This document shows, in pieces, positions 57,702-64,000 of a stretch of 64,000 nucleotides of DNA. The stretch spans positions 4,009,616-4,073,615 of the forward strand of contig VZSR01002145.1 of NCBI GenBank assembly GCA_013398615.1, in the 5' to 3' direction. A model generated the notes under the pieces. That model had not been told where the DNA came from, did no database searches, and was given only the letters and a program-made list of their open reading frames with translations. Each line of letters opens with the position of its first letter. The first letter of the stretch is position 1. This stretch comes from Brachypodius melanocephalos. Its lineage: Eukaryota; Chordata; Aves; Passeriformes; Pycnonotidae. The translations under genes were made by a program, and so were the position numbers.

Positions 57702-60700
57702 GTAAGGCTTGGCGCTCTCTCCCTCCGGATCTGCCCAGAGCACCTTCCCTCCGGCCGCTCCCTCTTCCCGTTAGGTCCCGGGGAAGGGGTGGACTTGGGG
57801 CTGGCTGGAGCGGACACCTCCTAAAAACGAGGTGCAAACCCCACTCGGGTTCATCCCTGCTGAGACTAATCCACAGCGGCCGAGGTGAACCCTCCCCTGG
57901 CTGCTTTCTGGAGGGTTGGGGGTCCACCCTCCTCCTTTCTTTTTGTGCTGAGCAGCGGGTGAAAGGCCTGGAGGAGGAGCGAGGCCGATGGCTGCGCGGC
58001 CTGGCTGCTTTGGTGCTGCCCCTGCCCGGCCTTCCACCCCCCCCAGCGGGAAACTTCCCCACCTCACCCCTCTGCAAGGGTTCCTGGCTTGGGGGGGACC
58101 CTCCGGAGGGCCCTGGCTGGAGAGGGGGAAGCCCTGGTGGCGTCTCCGCACCAGGCCTGACGTTCCCAGCGCTTCCGTGCTGCTGCAGCTGCTGGGAATA
58201 ATGGAGGTTGCTGTCTCTGTGTCTCCCTGCCTCACTGTTTACAATATGGCGACCTTCCTTTAAATTATATTTTTATTCTCAGCGCCATTTTGGCTGCATA
58301 TATGACTTCCAAACCCTCGCAGCGTTCCCCACAGTATCTTAAACGTGAAAATACCTTCCCCGTGGAAATCCAGGCCTCCAGACTTTAATGTTGGCCGGGT
58401 TTATTCCTTTCCCTCCTTTTTTCCCTTCCTCCTTGCTCTTCCGACCTGCTTGTCTCATCCGTGGGGGTGTCTGCTGTTGGGTGCTCTTGATGGGAGTTGT
58501 GTGGCTTTGTTGATAAAGGCAGAGCTTTCTGCATGAAAATCTGGCTGCCGGCTGGGATTCGAGGTGCGTGGGGAAGCGGTGGCAGAGCTCGAGGTGCTGG
58601 AGGCTGCAGCAGGATGGGCTCTTGCTGCCTTCCCTCGCAGCTTCCCAAGCTCTCCTGGCACAAAGCGACACCACGCCAAAAGCGCCTCAACTTTGTGCCC
58701 CAAAGTTTTTCCCTTTTTCTGCACCTGGAGCTTGGATGCATCCGAGGCTGCTTTGCCGAAATCTCTCCCCTTTCAACAGTTGACACAGGCGGGCGGTTTG
58801 TGTTAAATTAGCACAGCCAGAGTGGATAATGGAGTGGAGGAGGGAGCGGGGCAAGTCAAACAGCTGGAGCTTGGGAGTACAGAGTATTCTTCCTTAGGGG
58901 AGATTTTTTAACCACATTCCTTTCTCTCTTTCATGCTTTGGAGCTTTGTTTGCCACCCTGTTACAGCTGTCTCCTCTGCGCGTTTTTTCCTCCCTCTGTT
59001 GTTTTGTTGGGTTTTTTTTTCCTCTCTTTTTTTTTTTTTTTTTGCTATTTTCTGATTTTCATTTGCTTGCTGGCTATCCTGCATTTCTATGCTAATTGAG
59101 GGTCTCAGAACACTTATTAAAGTGGTTGCTGATAGCAGGGAAGCTGAGTGTGCGGTCACAGTTCTGTAGGGAGTGTCCCGTTAGCAGCCTGTAGCCAGGC
59201 AAACCCGACAATGCTGTAGCATGCAGCCATGACATCATCCCTCCTACCCTGAGGAAGTGCTACTGGTGGTAGTGCAGATCCTCTAATATTTACTAGGAGG
59301 ATAGTAATTATCATTCTTTTTCATTCAGTGTCCTTGATGAGCTTTAATTTGAGGGTGTTTTTTTTCCTTCTGCCGGGCGTAGTTGCTTTCCGATGCAGCC
59401 AAACACATCCTGAGCGTTCCCTTAATGAGGCTGGAGCGATGGCTAAAACTTCACATTTTGGAATGGAGGAGCTGTGCCTAGGGCTGTAGAGTGTCCTGGT
59501 TGACTCTGAATCCTAGTTAAGTCTCACCATAGATGAGACCACTTTGTACATGCCTAAATTTCGTGGCTTAATTTGGCAATGTTTTTGTAGTTAGCAAGTG
59601 GGAAACCACTAGGTAAATCAGATACCTGTAAAGTATCAGTACCTTTCGCTGTACCTGAATTAGTTGCATTATAATTGCATAACAATTCTGTATAAAATAT
59701 TATATTAAATATATATATCTCTTTGGCTAAACTAGTCACTCTTCAGAGCAGAAATGAAAGAGCAATTCTAAATACTCTCTTCCACTCCATTTGTTGCTTC
59801 TCCTGGGGTTTCTCAAGCGATTCCTTTGACAGTAGCCCAGACTCTGCTGTGGGAGGTGACGCAGTGTTGAAAGGCTTTGTCTAAAGGCCTCCAGCTCGGG
59901 CCTGGTTCTGCCTCCTTCCTCCTGGACCTTTGTTGGACCTTTAGCTGTGGCCTGTAGGTGACCTAGGTTGTCTCAAAGGGATGCTCAGGTTTTGTTTTCA
60001 TGTCTTCCCTTTACCTCTTACATTTTGCTTAAAGTAAACTTCGGTTCTGGATATAAACTGAGGCATAAAGGCAGCACTTGCAACTTCCTTTCTGCCTCCT
60101 TTTTTATTTAAAGAATAGCAAGTGCAAGGGTTGGTTTAAGTCACTTGAATAGCACTGCTGGGGCACTCTAACTGATTTGTGTCGACAGCTTACCTGTTCT
60201 CTGAATATTTACTGTGAGCTTTAGTACCAGATTGAATTTATTATCAGTATAGCATAACAAAAATTAAAAAGTAGCTTTTAATTGGTCTAGGGTTTGTGAT
60301 CAGTTGATTACAGCTGTGTGGGAGAGGCCATATTATAAAAGAAGAGGATTTTCGGGGTTATGATTGGCACAAGTCATGCAGTCAGCTGGAGACAAACCCA
60401 ACTCAGCTTCTCAGGAGCTCCTATGGCTCCTTCCTGTATAGAGAACTTCTTCTGTATCAAGTTGTGTAAGCCTGTAGCGAGAAAGTTGGCTTTGCTAGGT
60501 TAAGTGTGTGACCCTCAAACTTCCAGTTTGCCTTAACTTCAGTTTAGCACTTAAACCCGTTGTCCTCTGCAGAAAACAGAAAGCACTTGGCCAAAACTCC
60601 CAAAACTTTCCAACTCTGATAGTGTTACACATCTGAGGTGGTAAATAACAAGTTTGGTTGGTACACTGTGGAATGACTGCTCTCCTGAGTTAATGTGGGT

Positions 60701-61412
60701 GGAAGTGACTTCCCAATTCATCTGTTGGGGTGTCAGCTCTTCCCACAACTCTGTTTTGGAGTCACTAGTTCAGTGTAAAGCTGCTGTGGGTGCTCTGAGA
60801 GGCCATGGGTCCGGAGGATTCCAGCCTGGCTGCAGATAAACCAGCCTGGTGGGAGGGATACAGGAAAGTGTGAAATCCCTGCCAGATACTTAGTTTCAAC
60901 ATACTTGGATTAATATCACAGTCAGGTGACTCTCTTCAAGTTTGAATTTACAGGGAGGTTTTTTAGGTCCCTAGTAATTCTTGAAAACAGGACATGCTCT
61001 GAAGTTGGTGTTTGGTTCTGCTGTTTGCCCATAATCTGCTGCTTTGGGTAGCAGTGCAGAGTGCATTTCCATCCTGATGTTCTGCCTTAGCCCAGGCCCT
61101 CAGGGATGGTGCACAATCCTTCTTTATGTGATTGAAAACCAATTTTCCAGTGCTACTTCTATTCTTTCCCATTTATATCCTCCTCTTGGCAATGTGATTG
61201 TCAGAATTCCCTGTGTTTTCTTGAGCTTGTAGTAAACTTGATTCACATTGAAGCAGGTTTGCAAAGTGACTGATGTTGCAAATTCATTATGAAGGATTAT
61301 GAAGATCCCCGGGAGAGGAAAAGTTTAGTTAACAAGCTGGGGGAGGGGAGTGACAACAGGAGGGAGAACCAACACAGAACAGTTTTGTGTTTGTTTTTTT
61401 TTTTTCCTCTCT

Positions 61413-61446
<34 letters not shown>

Positions 61447-64000
61447 TCTCCCTGCCTGAGCTTCTGGTTGGAGGAGCCCAAAAGCACAAACCTCACTGAA
61501 TGCTGCGGTTCAAGTCCCTCTTGTAGAATCTCATGCCGCTGGCTGTGCAGCTCTGCTGGCATGGCAGAGTGACCTCAGTCCCTTAAAGCTGACCAGTTAT
61601 GTAAACGACAGTACCAGTTTTGTGGCACTGCCCAGAAAAAAAGCTCCTCGTAGCTGGGCTTCCTCGCTGCTGTGCTGGGAGAAGTGTGTTGTGTCCCTAC
61701 CGGGGTCTGCTACCTCCGTCAATATTTTTGCAACACCTCCTTGTGTTTGTATTTACAGTGTTTGGCTCATTTCCCCTCTGATTTGGCAGTCTTCACCCAA
61801 GTGCTGGTGTCGAAGAACAGGAGTAACAGAACTGCAAAGTGCAGCAGAGGAAGCTAAACTAGTTTTGGTATTTTCTATGAGTCACAGTTTCAGTGCTTCG
61901 AACAAAGAATGGAAAGAAGTTGTGTTTGGCTGGTAGGACATCGATAACTCTTTACCCCACCTTATTCAGTCTAAAATGACCTGCTTTATCTTTGGCATTT
62001 GTTCTAGCTTTGGATTTTTACATGAATATGCAGTCTGTGAGGGGAGCAAAACAATGGCCAGTCTATTGTCTCAGTTAATCCTTCCTTTAATGGTCATCTT
62101 GGGCTGCCTCGGGTGGTTCAGGTGAATCTTAGAATGGTCTGAGGCATCTCCTGCTCCAAAGAGTAGCAGGATGTCCAGGAAGGTGCTGGAGAAGCAAACT
62201 TCCTATCTAATAGTGGCTAGGAACAGGGTTTTAGTACATCGAATTACATCACAGCTTCAAAAAAGTTTGTAGTTTTAAGTGCCGAAAGTTTTCATCGGGA
62301 GGCTTTCTGGTTTTTTGGGGTTTTTTTAAACAGTAAGTGACTGGCAAACCCCTACTTTAATGTTTATGTAATTGCATATTGAAGGTCAGAGAGTAAGCTG
62401 TTCTGTTCCCAACATTTAAATGTATCCATCTTAACTGATACTTTGTTAAAACAATATCGGTTTAAGTACGTGCTTTAAAAAACCCCCCAACTTTTGTTTT
62501 TATGTATCTCTGGTTCTGATACTTTGGGAGCCTTGGGGCCAACCTAGGCTGGATCCTGAGGCAGGAGGAAGTGATTGCCCTGGCTGGGTTTCTGGCAGCG
62601 GAGGGTCACTGCGTGTGCGCCTGCAGATGTGGTAACATGATCAGTCTTGGCAGCCCTGCTCGGCAAAGTTGTACCAATGAGATTTTTCACTCTCCTTATT
62701 TTGTCCTAAATCTCTCTGTGCAAAGGCAGATAAGGTCAGCCTAAATCTATGGACTTCAGCTGAGGGCTTCAGGAAATCATTCACAGTAAGAATTTGATGA
62801 ACTGGTGATTGGGTGACTTGCAGACCACCACTCTCACCTGTGTGTGTGGATGTTGCTTGCGTTAAACTGAGCGTGAGCAGATTTTGCACTGTGGGCAAGA
62901 ATTGGTGATTTGGATTGAGCCGTGGGTGTCTATTGAAGTTCCCAACATCAGTGTGGAGTGGTAGGAGCATGGTTTTGGGATTCTAAAGTCAAGGAGTCGA
63001 AGTTGAGGGGAGGATGTTTAACTGCTTGACGCAGGTTTTGCCTTTAGACGTGGCTGCTGCATGGTCTGGTGTTACATCAAACATCCTCATTGTTCCAAAG
63101 CTGTTTAAAATGGCACAGTGGGAAACTGTGAACAAGGAAAATTCTCCGTGGTTTAGTATCTTGGCTTAGGAAAGGGCCAGTTTTATGTTGACCACGACTT
63201 GTGGAACTGAGAAGTCTTTTTTTTTTTTGTGCTGCTGTGAGGTCCATTTTTGAGTTGACTCCTCTGGAGCAGGAGGCTGCAGCGGTTTGCTTCGAGGTGG
63301 GGTTCACTGCTTTGTTCCTGCTGCTCCAGAGCTGGTCTTTCCTGGTATGTCAGCCTGCAGGCATGACTCATGGGAGCCTTTCACAACATGGAAAGGTCTT
63401 CCCAGAGGAATTCCAGCTCCTCCAGGCATTTGCAAAGGAAATTCTTAATTGGATTAGATTCATAATACTAATCTGCTAATGACTGTTTGTTATGGAGATC
63501 TTGGCACTATCTTGTAAATATATTCACCTTCTTTTAGCTCGCCTTATGTCTTTTTATCACATACAAGCTCGGTGTTGTTAAGATTGTACTGCCGCCAGCA
63601 GATCTGATAGTTGGGAATGGGGGACTACTGTGTTTATTACACAAGATCTTATAAAGCTCATAATTCTTCCCTCTCTCTCTCTCCATTTCACGGTGTTGTT
63701 TAGGTGGGGTAGTAAAAGGGAAGCAGTGGTAATCGGCATGTCTGACATCCGGCTGTACTTCTCTTAGCACGGGTGTGAAGGACAGCCCGGGTGGGGAGTC
63801 CTTCTCTGTGCAGTTGTCAGTGACAGAACCGTGTATTTTTAGTAAGAATCAGGACCAAACAGGCATTTCCCCCTGCCCTGCCCCCCCCACCCCAAAGGGC
63901 CTTTTTTGGGTTGTAGGTGCTGTTGTGCTGGTGTGAGGAACACCTGCAGGAGAGCAGGGCTCCTGTGTTTCCCTGTGTAAGACAGAGTCAATTTGAAATT
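57702..64000. other. PHF12: PHF12 intron 2 (to window end)
   Basis: No further PHF12 exon is found; the expected continuation (NPPLSEEMLPPGEW) is absent. The sequence becomes AT-richer rightwards, with poly-T runs (59027-59043, 61416-61443) and a YY1-like pair at 58245-58292. No recognised transposon or RNA gene. Confidence 0.8.
61416..61443. repeat. Poly-T tract
   Basis: 28 consecutive T preceded by a CTCTCTC stretch and another T run (61394-61405). Could be a low-complexity tract or the tail of an old minus-strand retrocopy; no flanking element is recognised. Confidence 0.85.

Noticed and set aside
57702..64000. MicroRNA genes of the miR-144/451 cluster
   Set aside because: They lie near this block in mammals, but no matching hairpin seed sequence was recognised here.
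1..64000. CRISPR arrays, phage or viral genes, prokaryotic operons
   Set aside because: None seen; all supported genes are spliced vertebrate genes and the only mobile elements are CR1 fragments.

Overview
The window is ordinary vertebrate nuclear DNA, most likely from a bird. The genes are intron-rich and compact, the sequence is GC-rich with CpG-island promoters, and three CR1-type LINE tails are present, which suits an avian microchromosome. There are no prokaryotic or viral genes. Two 100-base runs of N (23146-23245 and 55949-56048) are assembly gaps.

Four genes lie in the order MYO18A (+), PIPOX (-), SEZ6 (+), PHF12 (+). As I recall the human map, this is the same block as human 17q11.2, inverted. 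MYO18A (unconventional myosin-XVIIIa) fills about 4.3-35.7 kb. All its coding exons can be placed and join in frame to about 2052 residues, close to the human protein of about 2054. PIPOX (36.6-39.0 kb, minus strand) has eight exons that join to 389 residues. SEZ6 (42.5-56.2 kb) has seventeen exons that join to 963 residues. PHF12 starts at 57.1 kb; only its first two coding exons are present and the rest of the window is its intron 2.

The most interesting material is a second, muscle-type set of MYO18A exons. It comprises a MYO18B-like start exon (9562-9600) behind a muscle-type motif cluster (8547-8588), six small or medium phase-0 exons coding a Pro/Lys/Glu/Ala-rich segment (10379-13192), and an alternative 389-residue last exon (32728-33895) with its own AATAAA. 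Together these look like the cardiac gamma isoform. The start exon's donor reads GG-AAGT where GT-AAGT is expected.

Other regulatory features are a REST/RE1-like site 12 bases upstream of the SEZ6 ATG, a degenerate tandem array with inverted CCAAT boxes in the SEZ6 promoter, and a CRE/NRF1-rich PHF12 promoter only about 200 bases past the SEZ6 poly(A) signal. Several AT-rich blocks in MYO18A introns, SEZ6 intron 1 and the PIPOX-SEZ6 interval look like conserved non-coding elements; this is judged by composition only. The genes share no pathway: MYO18A acts on actin, Golgi and sarcomere, PIPOX is a peroxisomal oxidase, SEZ6 is a neuronal membrane protein, and PHF12 is a SIN3 co-repressor subunit.
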